From Actinomycetota bacterium (GTDB lineage Bacteria; Actinomycetota; Acidimicrobiia; Acidimicrobiales; Ilumatobacteraceae): a stretch of DNA of 50,822 nucleotides. Of the stretch, positions 1 to 10,373 are shown one piece after another; the first letter of the stretch is position 1, and each line of letters begins with the position of its first letter. The stretch is taken from assembly GCA_005790505.1 (NCBI GenBank), contig SXUP01000055.1:1-50822 (forward strand), given 5' to 3'. Under the pieces are notes generated by a model that searched no databases, was not told the origin of the DNA, and saw only the letters and a program-made list of their open reading frames with translations. The position numbers and the translations under genes are program-made.

Positions 1-117
1 GCAGGCGCGAGCAAACTGGCTAGCGCCCAAGAACAAAAGATCCCGATCCTTGATCAAGAGGGCTTTGAATATCTGTTGGCGACGGGAAATCTGCCACCCA
101 CCTCAACGGGTATTTAG
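1..117 (+). CDS. ligA: C-terminal fragment of a BRCT-domain protein, probably NAD-dependent DNA ligase
   Basis: This is the tail of a gene cut by the window edge: an open frame from base 1 to a TAG at 115-117, 38 residues. The sequence GASKLASAQEQKIPILD followed by GFEYLL has the pattern of the last half of a BRCT domain as found at the C-terminus of bacterial LigA, where a GSK motif is followed by a short helix, a buried hydrophobic strand and a final helix. LigA seals nicks in replication and repair. A DNA polymerase III epsilon-like exonuclease can also end in a BRCT domain, so the gene name is inferred. Its stop overlaps the stop of the convergent gene downstream by 4 nt. Confidence 0.6.
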   Translation, partial: AGASKLASAQEQKIPILDQEGFEYLLATGNLPPTSTGI

Positions 118-590
118 TTGACGCTGAAATCCCATGTAAACGATTTTGCTCGCTCGCGCGTCTCGTCAATCTTCCAAAACAACACGGACGCGGTGTGTTT
201 GCCCTGAAAGAGTCCAGCGATTTCGGCTCCAACCTGAGGCTGAAATGAGATCGTAAAGTTTCCGGGGTCATAGATCGCCGTTGCCGGAAGTTCAACCTGT
301 GCCCCTGGCCTTATTATTTCCCCGTTAGCGGCAGAGAGTTCATCCAAACGAGTCACTTCTAGTTCTAGTCCGTCCAAAATCAACACTGCGTTGTAGCCCT
401 CGGCAAAATCAACGAAGATTTGTGACTGACGGAGCACGATGTCTCCAGGCCCTGGATTGATACTGGCGATTTCGGCGGGTAGTTTTTGGGCATCTCGACC
501 GGTTCGGGCTGAGTTGAGTCCTGCGATTATCAGAATGATGCCCAAGGCAAAACCCAACGGAATCGCTAATTTTGTGGGCTGAAACGACAT
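114..590 (-). CDS. Membrane-anchored hypothetical protein with an Ig-like extracellular part
   Basis: This is a 158-residue protein I do not recognise. It has a short basic N-terminus, one transmembrane segment (about residues 8-26, PLGFALGIILIIAGL) and a beta-rich outer part that resembles CopC/Ig-like folds, with strands such as QIFVDFAEG and FTISFQPQVG. The frame extends upstream to 668, but the ATG at 590 is preferred: it is preceded by AGAGG seven bases upstream, and the longer version would run into the divergent kinase-like gene at 667. The protein probably sits in the membrane with its C-terminal domain outside. Its function is unknown. The stop overlaps the stop of the convergent BRCT-protein gene. 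Confidence 0.75.
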   Translation of the reverse strand: MSFQPTKLAIPLGFALGIILIIAGLNSARTGRDAQKLPAEIASINPGPGDIVLRQSQIFVDFAEGYNAVLILDGLELEVTRLDELSAANGEIIRPGAQVELPATAIYDPGNFTISFQPQVGAEIAGLFQGKHTASVLFWKIDETRERAKSFTWDFSVN

Positions 591-666
591 TTTCACGCCT
601 CTATTCTCGCTCTTGTAGGGGCCTTTGGCACCATGCACGAGCCAAAAACGGTAGATTTCATGGGTC

Positions 667-2775
667 ATGAGTTGGTCGGAGAACGTCTTGGGAACTGTTC
701 TTGCGGGACGGTACAGATTAGATCAAGTCCGGATCGAGGCTGACTCGGGTCTCACTGCCAAGGGCACTGCCCAATTCGACGCAATTGATTTGTTGTCTAA
801 TGAAACTCTAGGTGTTCGCCTAACAGAACTGAGCCGACTAGTCGATATCTCGCTTGGCTCAACGACCCCGGAAGATGCTCTGAGCAGATTTGAGCGCCAG
901 TGTCAGACGGCGATGTCGTTGCAACACCCAGTGATTGAGGCGATGCTCAATCATGGTGACGTGACTATTGGGGGCACACGATACGTCTACACCGTAGGGC
1001 AGCGTCTGGCTGGAGGTTCCTTGAGGGAGTTCCTGGATCGGGGTCGCCGTCTCACGCCATCACAGGCGCTGATTGTGGGAATTGATGTATGTCGTGCCCT
1101 TGACGCGGCCTCCAAACAAGAGATTGTGCACGGCGACATTAGGCCATCGAGATTGATATTCGGGCTTGATCGACGCGTGCGCGTTGTGGGCTTCGGAGCA
1201 CCACTTCGTGCCCTTGATAATTTGGGAATCGAGCAGGCGAACTACGCCGCACCTGAGTTAGCGGATGGATCTATCCGCACAACTGGTAGTGACGTATACG
1301 CCTTGGCGCTGACAATTATCGAGGCATTAACCGGAACAATTCCCTTTGCTGGTGAGTCGGTTGCTGCTGCGTTTAGCAATCGAATTGGAAAACTTTTGCC
1401 GGTCAACGCCGATTTTGGTGCGCTTGCGTTCGTCCTTGAGCGCGCGGGAAGGCCCGACGCATCAGAGCGTTTTACACCTCGTGAATTTGGTCAGGCGCTT
1501 GTGCAGGCGGCAGAAAAACTGCCGCGTCCGTCCCCGATAGAAATTGTCGGAGTTGGACTGTTTGATGATGAAGTCGCCAATGCTGATCCGTCCAAGCCAA
1601 TTGAAAGACCTTCAACAACTGTTCCTGTATTTGGTGCACCGCAACCCGAGCCGGGAGCGCCAATCATGATTCGGACAACGCCGCTTCTTCCGATGCCCAA
1701 TGCTTTTGATCCAATCGGCTCTGGAGTCGCGCAAACCAACACAAGGCCAGAAGACCCACTGATTATTGGACGTGATTCAACTGAACCCACAGTAGTTGAC
1801 GCTGATTTTTTGCGATCTCTTGAGGCTCAAGACCCCACAAGCCAGACTCCAATTCCCAAAAAGCGTAGATGGAAACTGCGGATCTCATTTGCAATTTTGT
1901 TCGTGATAGGGCTTGCTGGTGCTGGCTTGGTCGCTTACAACACTGTTTTGAACCCATCAAATCTCGTTCCAGAGTTGGTCGGGAAACCAGAAGCCGAAGC
2001 TCGCAATCTATTGTCTCAATTTGGCTGGACAATATTGGTGTCTAAAGAGCGCAGTGACGTCGTGCAAAAAGATCAGATCATTCGCACGGATCCTGCTGTT
2101 GGTGCAGCTGTGAAAAAACGTGACTCGATAACTTTTTTTGTCTCGGAGGGGCCAACGCTAACGGTGTTGGAAGACTTCAATGGGTTAGGTGTTGCTGAGG
2201 CAAAAGCAAAGATTGCCACTCTGGGATTAGTGGCAGTGACAACAGGTGTCGCTGATGAAGTCGTACCGATCGGCACCGTGCTCTCGTGGTCCATTCCAGA
2301 TCAACCAACGCTAAAGGCAGGTGACTCTCTAGTAAAGGGTACCGAGGTTGCTCTTAGCTTGTCGTCTGGACCTGCGCCCCGAGTAGTCCCTAAATTAATC
2401 GGGTTAACCGTTGAGGAAGCAACAACAAAGCTGACAGAACTTGGTTTGATATTGAGCAGTTTGGGCGAGGCCCCCACGCTGAACATTGCCGCAGGGCGAG
2501 TTTCATTGCAGCTTCCGATTATCGGTACGGAAGTATCACGCGGATCAGGAGTGCTGGTCGCTGTGTCCTCGGGACAAAAACAAGTAGTGATGCCGGCGAT
2601 TTATGGACGAACTTTGAGCGTTGTGAAAGAGCGTCTCGAAAATGCTGGTCTTGTCGTGGGCAAGGTCACCGGCAATGGCACACGGGGCTTATTAAAAGCG
2701 TTAGTCAACGACAAGGTGGTGCGCAACTACACAAAAATGCTTGCCACCAATACCGTTGACCTCGTGTTTCCCTAG
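667..2775 (+). CDS. PASTA-domain Ser/Thr kinase-like protein, probable pseudokinase
   Basis: This 702-residue protein has an N-terminal protein-kinase fold (about 14-270), a proline-rich linker, one transmembrane segment (about 404-424, after KKRRWKLR) and four C-terminal PASTA repeats (about 430-702). It has the layout of actinobacterial PknB-type kinases that sense peptidoglycan. Several catalytic residues are missing. The ATP-binding Lys position reads LGVR (Arg51). The HRD motif is HGD at 155-157, with the Mg-binding Asn replaced by Arg162. DFG reads GFG at 175-177. Structural motifs persist, including YAAPEL at 193-198 and SDVYALAL. It is therefore probably a signalling or scaffold pseudokinase rather than an active kinase. 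A TAGATT hexamer lies 9 nt before the ATG and there is no clear Shine-Dalgarno sequence. Confidence 0.85.
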   Translation: MSWSENVLGTVLAGRYRLDQVRIEADSGLTAKGTAQFDAIDLLSNETLGVRLTELSRLVDISLGSTTPEDALSRFERQCQTAMSLQHPVIEAMLNHGDVTIGGTRYVYTVGQRLAGGSLREFLDRGRRLTPSQALIVGIDVCRALDAASKQEIVHGDIRPSRLIFGLDRRVRVVGFGAPLRALDNLGIEQANYAAPELADGSIRTTGSDVYALALTIIEALTGTIPFAGESVAAAFSNRIGKLLPVNADFGALAFVLERAGRPDASERFTPREFGQALVQAAEKLPRPSPIEIVGVGLFDDEVANADPSKPIERPSTTVPVFGAPQPEPGAPIMIRTTPLLPMPNAFDPIGSGVAQTNTRPEDPLIIGRDSTEPTVVDADFLRSLEAQDPTSQTPIPKKRRWKLRISFAILFVIGLAGAGLVAYNTVLNPSNLVPELVGKPEAEARNLLSQFGWTILVSKERSDVVQKDQIIRTDPAVGAAVKKRDSITFFVSEGPTLTVLEDFNGLGVAEAKAKIATLGLVAVTTGVADEVVPIGTVLSWSIPDQPTLKAGDSLVKGTEVALSLSSGPAPRVVPKLIGLTVEEATTKLTELGLILSSLGEAPTLNIAAGRVSLQLPIIGTEVSRGSGVLVAVSSGQKQVVMPAIYGRTLSVVKERLENAGLVVGKVTGNGTRGLLKALVNDKVVRNYTKMLATNTVDLVFP

Positions 2776-2842
2776 GTTTCATCCCTAATCTATTCAGAGA
2801 GATGTGACAAACCTGTCGCACATTAATTTGGGAGTCACAATC

Positions 2843-3730
2843 ATGGGCGCACTAGACGGTCGAGTGGCCATCATCACTGGAGCAGGACGGGGCATCGGAC
2901 GCGAACACGCGCTTTTATTTGCTCACGAAGGCGCCAAAGTTGTGGTGAACGATCTAGGCGGTGCCAACGATGGAACTGGAAAGGACGCTACCCCGGCACA
3001 AGAAGTTGTTGATGAAATCATTGCGATGGGTGGTCGCGCAATCGCCAACTACGACAATGTTGCGGATTGGGATGGTGCGCAGCGGTTAGTGAATATGGCA
3101 GTTGAGACATTTGGCGACTTGGATATCTTGGTGAACAATGCCGGAATTTTGCGGGACAGATTGTTGGTCAACATGACAGAAGCGGAGTGGGATGCCGTTA
3201 TTGCAGTACACCTCAAAGGCCATTTCGCCCCTTCTCGTTGGGCAGCCGCGTACTGGCGGGAGCAGTTCAAAGCAGGAAACACGCGTGCACGAAATCTGGT
3301 GCACACTTCGTCAACGTCTGGACTCATGTCAAATCCCGGACAGTCCAATTACGGTGCCGCCAAAACTGGTATCGCAACATTCTCTCAGATTTTGGCCAAG
3401 GAACTTTCGCGCTTCAATGTCAAGAGCAACTCAATCGCACCGGCCGCTCGAACACGGCTAACACTTGCGACTCCTGGTCTTGGAGACCACATTGCCGTTC
3501 CGCAAAACGCTGCGACCTTTGATGAGTGGGATCCCGCCAATATTTCTCCTCTCGTTGCATATTTGGCATCCGAGGAGTGTGCGTTCACGGGTGAGACATT
3601 TTTTGTGAAGGGCGGGGAAGTCACTCGTGTTCGTTCATGGGAGATGGCAGAGTCAGTTGATCATGGTGATAGATGGAGCGTGGCAGAACTCACAGCAGCA
3701 CTTGCTGAAATGGCCGCCTCATTGCGCTAG
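2843..3730 (+). CDS. SDR-family oxidoreductase, 3-hydroxyacyl-CoA dehydrogenase-like
   Basis: This is a short-chain dehydrogenase of 295 residues. The Rossmann motif TGAGRGIG lies near residues 13-20, NNAG lies around residue 90, and the catalytic Ser, Tyr and Lys are in TSSTSG and SNYGAAKTG. The N-terminal pattern GREHALLFA followed by VVVNDLGG is typical of the dehydrogenase domain of the peroxisomal MFE-2/17-beta-HSD4 type, so a role in fatty-acid or steroid-like acyl-CoA oxidation is plausible (inference). An in-frame GTG at 2804 would add 13 residues, but the ATG at 2843 follows GGGAG at an 8-base spacing and is preferred. A TAATCT hexamer at 2786-2791 could be its -10 element. The MFS gene follows 9 nt later. 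Confidence 0.85.
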   Translation: MGALDGRVAIITGAGRGIGREHALLFAHEGAKVVVNDLGGANDGTGKDATPAQEVVDEIIAMGGRAIANYDNVADWDGAQRLVNMAVETFGDLDILVNNAGILRDRLLVNMTEAEWDAVIAVHLKGHFAPSRWAAAYWREQFKAGNTRARNLVHTSSTSGLMSNPGQSNYGAAKTGIATFSQILAKELSRFNVKSNSIAPAARTRLTLATPGLGDHIAVPQNAATFDEWDPANISPLVAYLASEECAFTGETFFVKGGEVTRVRSWEMAESVDHGDRWSVAELTAALAEMAASLR

Positions 3731-3739
3731 AAAGCAGTC

Positions 3740-5242
3740 GTGAATTCCAATAACGACAGTGACAAAATCCTGCGTCCTCGGGACACGATCACCGTCGAAA
3801 ATGCCGGAGTAGATGAAGTCTCGGTAGTTCCGTGGACAATGTTGTTGCCACGCAGGATTGCGCGCAGGGTGGGTGTCACTCGTCAATGGGCAACTTTGTC
3901 GGTGGTGTTAGCAGGTCTCTTTGCGACAAGTTTTACGATCACTGTGCTGGTCGTGTCGCTTGAGGGAATCGCAACCGATCTTGATACGAGTGTGAGTGCT
4001 TTGAACTGGGCGATCATTGGCCCGATGTTGGCCTTTGGTGTTGTCGGACCCGCCTTTGGTAAAGCCGGTGACTTATGGGGACATAAACGGGTGTTTGTAT
4101 TGGGGCTTTTCTTCGCCGGCATCTTTGGGATTCTTACCGCCTTCGCGTGGAACGCCGCATCAATGATTGCTTTTCGAATTTTGTCGGCAAGTGCTGGATC
4201 AGCCACAGGACCAGCGGCAATGGCCTATATCAACCGCCTATTTGAGCCACAAGAAAGAGTGACGCCGTTGTCACTCTGGAGTTTCACCACAGCAGGTGCT
4301 CCGGTATTGGGAGTGGTTCTTGGGGCGCCACTTGTGGAGTCGATTGGTTGGCGAACAATTTTCATTGTGCAAGCACCACTGTGCGTAGTCGGTGCAGCAG
4401 TTGCGTTTTGGCTCCTTCCTCAAACCAGCAAAATGAAAAATGTCAAGTTTGATGTGATGGGATCGCTGACTCTTGGTGGTGGTGCCATGGCTTTGCTGTT
4501 GGGAATTAGCAGGGGACATGCTTGGGGGTGGACAAGCCCCCGCATAGTTATTTCTATTGCAATCGGGTTGATACTTCTATGGCAATTTGTGCGCATTGAA
4601 CGCCGTGTTGAGGAGCCTTTAATGCCACTGCATTGGTTTCGAACACCCAATATCGCATTTCCGATTATGAGCCAATCGCTCACAAATTTCGCTTATATGG
4701 GTGGCTTCATTATGGTCCCACAGTTGCTCGACAAGGGTTTAGGAATGACAAGTAGTCATATTGGCTGGTTAATCATTGCCAGACCACTCACATTCTCGAT
4801 TGCGGCACCGTTGGGGAGCTTTATAACGATGCGAGTTGGTGAACGGACTTCGGGCATAGTTGGCGCTGGATTTGTTATGGCATCGATGGTCTCGTTGTCG
4901 CTCGTAGGTCTAAAGACCAGCGATGTGTTCATTGCAGGTGCACTGGCGCTATCAGGTGTTGGACTGGGTCTCGCATCACCCGCATTGACAGCCCTCGTTG
5001 CCAATGCAGTAGACGATGACCATCTAGGAGTGGCTGGAGCAATGCAACAACTCATGAATCAAATGGGTGCAGTGGTCGGATCGACTGTGATGATTTCAAT
5101 ACATGAGTCCACGATGTCGCGTGGCGTTATTGAAAGTTTTGGATATGCACTTATGGCAGGTGCAGTCTTTGCATTAGCGGGAATGTTTATGGCAACGAAG
5201 GTGACATCAACAGATCGCAGTGAGTTTCGCACCGCCGTCTAG
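3740..5242 (+). CDS. MFS transporter, DHA2 (EmrB/QacA) type
   Basis: This is a 500-residue integral membrane protein of the major facilitator superfamily, with a cytoplasmic N-terminal extension of about 50 residues followed by many hydrophobic segments. The motif GKAGDLWGHKRVF (about residues 110-123) is the loop 2-3 signature of the family. ALNWAIIGPMLAFGVVGPAFG and the later PALTALVANAVDDDHLGVAGA resemble 14-segment DHA2 drug-proton antiporters. It probably exports a small hydrophobic compound; the substrate cannot be read from the sequence. The start is the GTG at 3740, nine bases after the SDR stop, without a strong ribosome binding site; the ATG at 3839 is a possible alternative. It is probably cotranscribed with the SDR gene. 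Confidence 0.85.
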   Translation: MNSNNDSDKILRPRDTITVENAGVDEVSVVPWTMLLPRRIARRVGVTRQWATLSVVLAGLFATSFTITVLVVSLEGIATDLDTSVSALNWAIIGPMLAFGVVGPAFGKAGDLWGHKRVFVLGLFFAGIFGILTAFAWNAASMIAFRILSASAGSATGPAAMAYINRLFEPQERVTPLSLWSFTTAGAPVLGVVLGAPLVESIGWRTIFIVQAPLCVVGAAVAFWLLPQTSKMKNVKFDVMGSLTLGGGAMALLLGISRGHAWGWTSPRIVISIAIGLILLWQFVRIERRVEEPLMPLHWFRTPNIAFPIMSQSLTNFAYMGGFIMVPQLLDKGLGMTSSHIGWLIIARPLTFSIAAPLGSFITMRVGERTSGIVGAGFVMASMVSLSLVGLKTSDVFIAGALALSGVGLGLASPALTALVANAVDDDHLGVAGAMQQLMNQMGAVVGSTVMISIHESTMSRGVIESFGYALMAGAVFALAGMFMATKVTSTDRSEFRTAV

Positions 5243-5248
5243 CAAAAT

Positions 5249-5656
5249 TTAAGAGGTAATTTCCTTTATTTCCGCCGCAATTTTATTAGCTACTGCATCC
5301 TGAGGCATTGCAGTTTGCATTCCCATGATTTTCATCATGTCACCTTCAACTTTTATTTTGCCACCCATGAAGGCCTGCATGGTGGCTGCTTGGTCTTGAT
5401 CAATCAAAAGCTTGCGCATTGTGTCGTAGTCAGTGATGATTGTGGCATCGGGGTTTTCGAGAACCCCTAAATCTGTGTTGACCGCACCACTCGAGGTATC
5501 CAAAAATGCGTAAACCGTGCCGCTACCAAATGGAACCCCCGTGATGGTCTGATTGATCCGCAAGGTGACGGTAATTTTAGCCGCTTCTGCCGCGTATTTT
5601 TCGCGAATCGCACGTGCGGCAACCATCCATTCGTCAGTTAAGAAGGCATAGGTCAT
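5249..5656 (-). CDS. SCP2 sterol-transfer family protein
   Basis: This is a 135-residue protein with the single-domain SCP2 fold. A lipid-facing beta sheet (TVTLRINQTITG, TVYAFLDTSSG) is followed by the family's usual DATIITDYDTMRKLL and the C-terminal GGKIKVEGDMMKIMGMQ. Proteins of this type bind sterol-like or acyl ligands. In actinobacteria they often accompany beta-oxidation enzymes, which fits the SDR gene two genes away. The start is well supported by AAGGGAG a few bases before the ATG. It is convergent with the MFS gene, with only 6 nt between the stops. Confidence 0.8.
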   Translation of the reverse strand: MTYAFLTDEWMVAARAIREKYAAEAAKITVTLRINQTITGVPFGSGTVYAFLDTSSGAVNTDLGVLENPDATIITDYDTMRKLLIDQDQAATMQAFMGGKIKVEGDMMKIMGMQTAMPQDAVANKIAAEIKEITS

Positions 5657-5762
5657 GGTGTTCTCCCTTGTGAAGTGATTTCAGTGCCTCAGACGCTAGT
5701 GGCAGATATGAACGTTTTGTTAAGTGGACCAAATCGGTAGTAATTTTTGATGTTTTGTGGGC

Positions 5763-5774
5763 GAGACTATAGAG
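5763..5774 (+). promoter_or_regulatory. Candidate leaderless promoter -10 element of serA
   Basis: GAGACT at 5763-5768 is followed by exactly six bases and then the GTG chosen as the serA start. The same hexamer and spacing occur before the isoleucine leader peptide at 24716. There is no clear -35 hexamer and no Shine-Dalgarno sequence. Confidence 0.45.
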
Positions 5775-7349
5775 GTGGCTCGCATCCTTGTCTCTGAAGA
5801 ACTTGCTGAACGTGGTCTTGACCGTCTTCGCCAGGCGGGACATGAAGTAGATGTTCAAGTAGATCTCACCCCCGAGCAGTTGCATGTTGCAATCAAGGGT
5901 GCTCGCGCATTAATCGTGCGCTCTGCGACTCAAGTAGATGCGGCCTTGCTTGAAGCTGGATCTGACCTAATCGTGGTAGGTCGCGCCGGGGTCGGCTTGG
6001 ACAATGTCGATGTTGAAGCCGCAACCAAACTAGGCGTGATGGTTGCCAATGCTCCCGAATCAAACATCGTGTCGGCAGCAGAGCACACGATGGCGATGTT
6101 GTTGTCTGTCGCCAGAAATGTTCCCCAAGCCCATGCGGCGTTGGTGCAAGGTAGGTGGGAGAGAAGCAAGTGGGAGGGTGTTGAACTTCTGGACAAGACA
6201 CTTGCCATTGCCGGACTGGGAAGAATTGGAAAACTGGTGGCGCAGCGTGCTGCTGCTTTTGGAATGCGTGTGATTGCTTTTGATCCTTATGTCTCAGAAG
6301 AGCGTGCAAGAGCAATGAATATTGAGTTGATGGACATAGACCGACTCGTGTCAGAAGCAGACTTTTTGACCGTACATTTGCCAAAAAACAAAGAAACCAT
6401 CGGACTGATTGGTCGCGAGATGTTATTAAAAGCAAAACCGTCGTTGCGTGTTATCAATGTGGCACGCGGTGGCATCATTGATGAGGCAGAACTTGCCGAG
6501 GCAATCAAGTCCGGAGTCATTGCTGGCGCTGCTCTGGATGTTTTTAACAAAGAACCCACAACGCAGTCACCCCTATTTGGACTAGACGGTGTGGTTGTTA
6601 CCCCGCATTTGGGGGCGAGCACCCGCGAGGCACAAGACAAAGCTGGAGACGACATTGCCGACATGATTAATTTGGCGTTGGCTGGAGACTTCGTACCCTA
6701 TGCAGTCAACATCTCTGCAGCAGATGCAAATGAAACTCTCAAACCTTTTCTGCCACTTGCAGAACGGATTGGTCGATTGTTCGCATCAATGACTGACTCA
6801 GTGTCTGGTCAATTAGAGATCATTGTCACAGGTGAGATTGCTGGCTACGACACTCGCATTTTGACGCTTAGTGCGCTTAAAGGATTTTTTTCCATTGCCC
6901 AAACAGATCCAGTTACTTATGTGAATGCCCCCCAAATTGCTGCAGCGATAGGGGTGGAAATTAAAGAGACAAAGGTGGTGACAGGCTCTTCAATTAGCGA
7001 CTATGTCAATCTTGTAACACTTCGTGCTGGTAGTCACAGCTTGGCGGCAACGCTTGTTGGACCACGTCGACAGGCTCGCATCGTGATGGTGGATGACCAC
7101 ATCACTGACATGCCGCCTTCCGATCACATGTTGGTTGTGCGCAATGATGATCGCCCTGGAGTGATTGGCCTAGTCGGGACATTGCTCGGAAATGCCGGAG
7201 TCAATATTGCAGATATGGATGTAGGTCGGGCGCTCACCGCAGGAACTGCCTTGATGGTCATTTCTCCATCGGCTGCCGTGTCAGACGAGGTACTAGATGC
7301 TCTTCGTCAAGCACCCGGAATAATCGAAGTCACGGCTCTTCACGCCTAA
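5775..7349 (+). CDS. serA: D-3-phosphoglycerate dehydrogenase
   Basis: SerA catalyses the first step of serine synthesis, oxidising 3-phosphoglycerate with NAD+ to 3-phosphohydroxypyruvate in the cytosol. The 524-residue product has the long actinobacterial form: a substrate and NAD-binding core with GLGRIG near residue 148, the catalytic Arg in VARGGI (about 230), Glu in NKEPT (about 260) and His in TPHLGAST (about 277), then an ASB-like middle domain and a C-terminal ACT domain (from about 450, RNDDRPGVIG). The ACT domain suggests feedback control by serine. A GTG at 5757 would add six residues. The GTG at 5775 is preferred because it lies six bases after a GAGACT hexamer and aligns better with the usual SerA N-terminus. 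The gene is convergent with pyrF, 11 nt apart. Confidence 0.95.
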   Translation: MARILVSEELAERGLDRLRQAGHEVDVQVDLTPEQLHVAIKGARALIVRSATQVDAALLEAGSDLIVVGRAGVGLDNVDVEAATKLGVMVANAPESNIVSAAEHTMAMLLSVARNVPQAHAALVQGRWERSKWEGVELLDKTLAIAGLGRIGKLVAQRAAAFGMRVIAFDPYVSEERARAMNIELMDIDRLVSEADFLTVHLPKNKETIGLIGREMLLKAKPSLRVINVARGGIIDEAELAEAIKSGVIAGAALDVFNKEPTTQSPLFGLDGVVVTPHLGASTREAQDKAGDDIADMINLALAGDFVPYAVNISAADANETLKPFLPLAERIGRLFASMTDSVSGQLEIIVTGEIAGYDTRILTLSALKGFFSIAQTDPVTYVNAPQIAAAIGVEIKETKVVTGSSISDYVNLVTLRAGSHSLAATLVGPRRQARIVMVDDHITDMPPSDHMLVVRNDDRPGVIGLVGTLLGNAGVNIADMDVGRALTAGTALMVISPSAAVSDEVLDALRQAPGIIEVTALHA

Positions 7350-7360
7350 AAACTGAGTGG

Positions 7361-8161
7361 TTATACAAGTGTTGCTGCGGCCGCGCGAGCCGCGGCATGT
7401 GCGCCGGCAGCGTGGTCGGTGCTGCTGGCATACAGGATGGCGCGAGAAGAATTAACAATCAGTCCACGGCCAACGCTATTGGAGCCATGGGTGATAACCG
7501 CATGAGGATCGCCACCTTGGGCACCGATGCCGGGGACGAGCAGGGTCATATCACCAACAATGTCACGAACAATTTTAAGTTCTGCTGGATAGGTGGCGCC
7601 GACGACAAGTCCAACTTCACCTTTGGTTGCCCAATCGCTGGCTGCACGGGAAGCGATGTGTTGATACAGAGGTAAGCCGTGGCTGACTTGAGACTGAAAC
7701 TCACCACTGCCAGCATTTGAAGTACGGCATAAAACAAACACGCCTTTTCCTGAATGTGCCAGAAAAGGTTCGATGCTGTCTGTTCCAAGATATGGACTCA
7801 CGGTAACGGCGTGCGCACCGTATCGATCAAATGCTTCGCGGGCATATAGTGCGGCGGTGTCTCCGATGTCCCCGCGTTTTGCATCAAGGATTAGTGGGAT
7901 GGTGGGATGATTGGCGCGAATGTGGTGGCAGACCTGTTCAAGTTGATGCTCTGCAGCGACTGCTGCAAAGTAGGCGATTTGTGGTTTGAATGCGCAGACA
8001 AACTCGGCAGTGGCATCAATAATATCGATACAAAATCTGGCGATACTGCCAACGTCGTTGCGCAGTGAATTAGGAAATTTGTCAGGATCTGGGTCTAATC
8101 CAACGCACAACAGCGAACCAGTTGCGGCCCATCGTGAATTGAGCGTCGAGAGAAAACTCAC
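7361..8161 (-). CDS. pyrF: Orotidine 5'-phosphate decarboxylase
   Basis: PyrF converts orotidine 5'-monophosphate to UMP, the last step of de novo UMP synthesis. The 266-residue protein belongs to the longer group 2 family. It shows LLCVGLDPDPDKFP near residue 20, the catalytic LDAKRGDIGDTA near 90-100, and PGIGAQGGDP followed by VNSSRAI in the phosphate-binding region near the C-terminus. The start is a GTG at 8161, nine bases after the ferredoxin stop, so it is probably the last gene of a leuA-ferredoxin-pyrF transcription unit. No strong ribosome binding site is visible, so translational coupling to the ferredoxin gene is possible. It is convergent with serA. Confidence 0.93.
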   Translation of the reverse strand: MSFLSTLNSRWAATGSLLCVGLDPDPDKFPNSLRNDVGSIARFCIDIIDATAEFVCAFKPQIAYFAAVAAEHQLEQVCHHIRANHPTIPLILDAKRGDIGDTAALYAREAFDRYGAHAVTVSPYLGTDSIEPFLAHSGKGVFVLCRTSNAGSGEFQSQVSHGLPLYQHIASRAASDWATKGEVGLVVGATYPAELKIVRDIVGDMTLLVPGIGAQGGDPHAVITHGSNSVGRGLIVNSSRAILYASSTDHAAGAHAAARAAAATLV

Positions 8162-8170
8162 GATGGAGTA

Positions 8171-8362
8171 TCAGCCTTCGATCGTGATTGCTGCAGTAGG
8201 GCAAAGGTCGGCAGCCTGCGTTGCTTTTTCGCGCAGTTCTTCTCCAGGACTTTCCTGCAAGATGTAGAGGTAACCATCTTTGCGAACTTCAAAAATCTCT
8301 GGAGCAACTTGAGTGCACGCCCCTGTTGACGCACAAATATCAAAGTCAACACTTATTTTCAT
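8171..8362 (-). CDS. Small [3Fe-4S] ferredoxin
   Basis: This is a 63-residue ferredoxin. The cysteines are Cys10, Cys16 and Cys54, in the pattern CASTGAC followed by a C-terminal LCPTAAI. This is the arrangement of actinobacterial three-cysteine ferredoxins, where the position of the fourth ligand in CxxCxxC is another residue, and it predicts a [3Fe-4S] cluster. Such proteins usually feed electrons to cytochrome P450s or other oxygenases; no P450 gene is in this window. The frame extends to 8428, but the ATG at 8362 has a perfect AGGAGG seven bases upstream. It lies between leuA and pyrF on the same strand. Confidence 0.88.
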   Translation of the reverse strand: MKISVDFDICASTGACTQVAPEIFEVRKDGYLYILQESPGEELREKATQAADLCPTAAITIEG

Positions 8363-8464
8363 CTTGAATCCTCCTGAGTAGTTTTTGACTGCGGTGCCGA
8401 TTCCTCCGAAATGAGATGCGAGGAACACTTAAAAACTAGTCGCAGAGCGCACAAGTTCTGTATT

Positions 8465-10294
<1,830 letters not shown>

Positions 10295-10330
10295 CTACAT
10301 AAGTAGGAGATTCTGGCATTTGTAAGTCAC
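10295..10330 (-). CDS. Leucine leader peptide of leuA (attenuation)
   Basis: An 11-codon frame reads MTYKCQNLLLM and stops at TAG. Three consecutive Leu codons (CTC CTA CTT) lie just before the stop. The GTG start is exactly six bases after TAAGTT, a TANNNT hexamer, and there is no Shine-Dalgarno sequence, so the message is probably leaderless. The frame is followed by a small hairpin and the intrinsic terminator. Leucine-codon leaders before leuA are an established attenuation device in bacteria, including some actinobacteria. When charged Leu-tRNA is scarce, a ribosome stalled on the Leu codons would be expected to favour read-through. I could not identify a convincing antiterminator pairing by eye. 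Confidence 0.72.
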   Translation of the reverse strand: MTYKCQNLLLM

Positions 10331-10342
10331 CCCCGTAACTTA
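10331..10342 (-). promoter_or_regulatory. Candidate leaderless promoter of the leuA leader
   Basis: TAAGTT at 10337-10342 on the minus strand is followed by six bases and the GTG of the leader peptide. The -35 region is weak. If transcription instead starts upstream, the RNA could form a nested structure: 10362-10367 pairs with 10313-10318, and 10338-10344 pairs with 10321-10327, placing the leader GTG in the inner loop. Confidence 0.45.
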
Positions 10343-10373
10343 CACCCAGATGAAGCCAAATTGCCAGAGAACT

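Noticed and set aside
5708-5740. Ten-codon frame (MNVLLSGPNR) upstream of serA as a leader peptide
   Set aside because: It has no run of regulatory codons, no clear ribosome binding site and no terminator after it.
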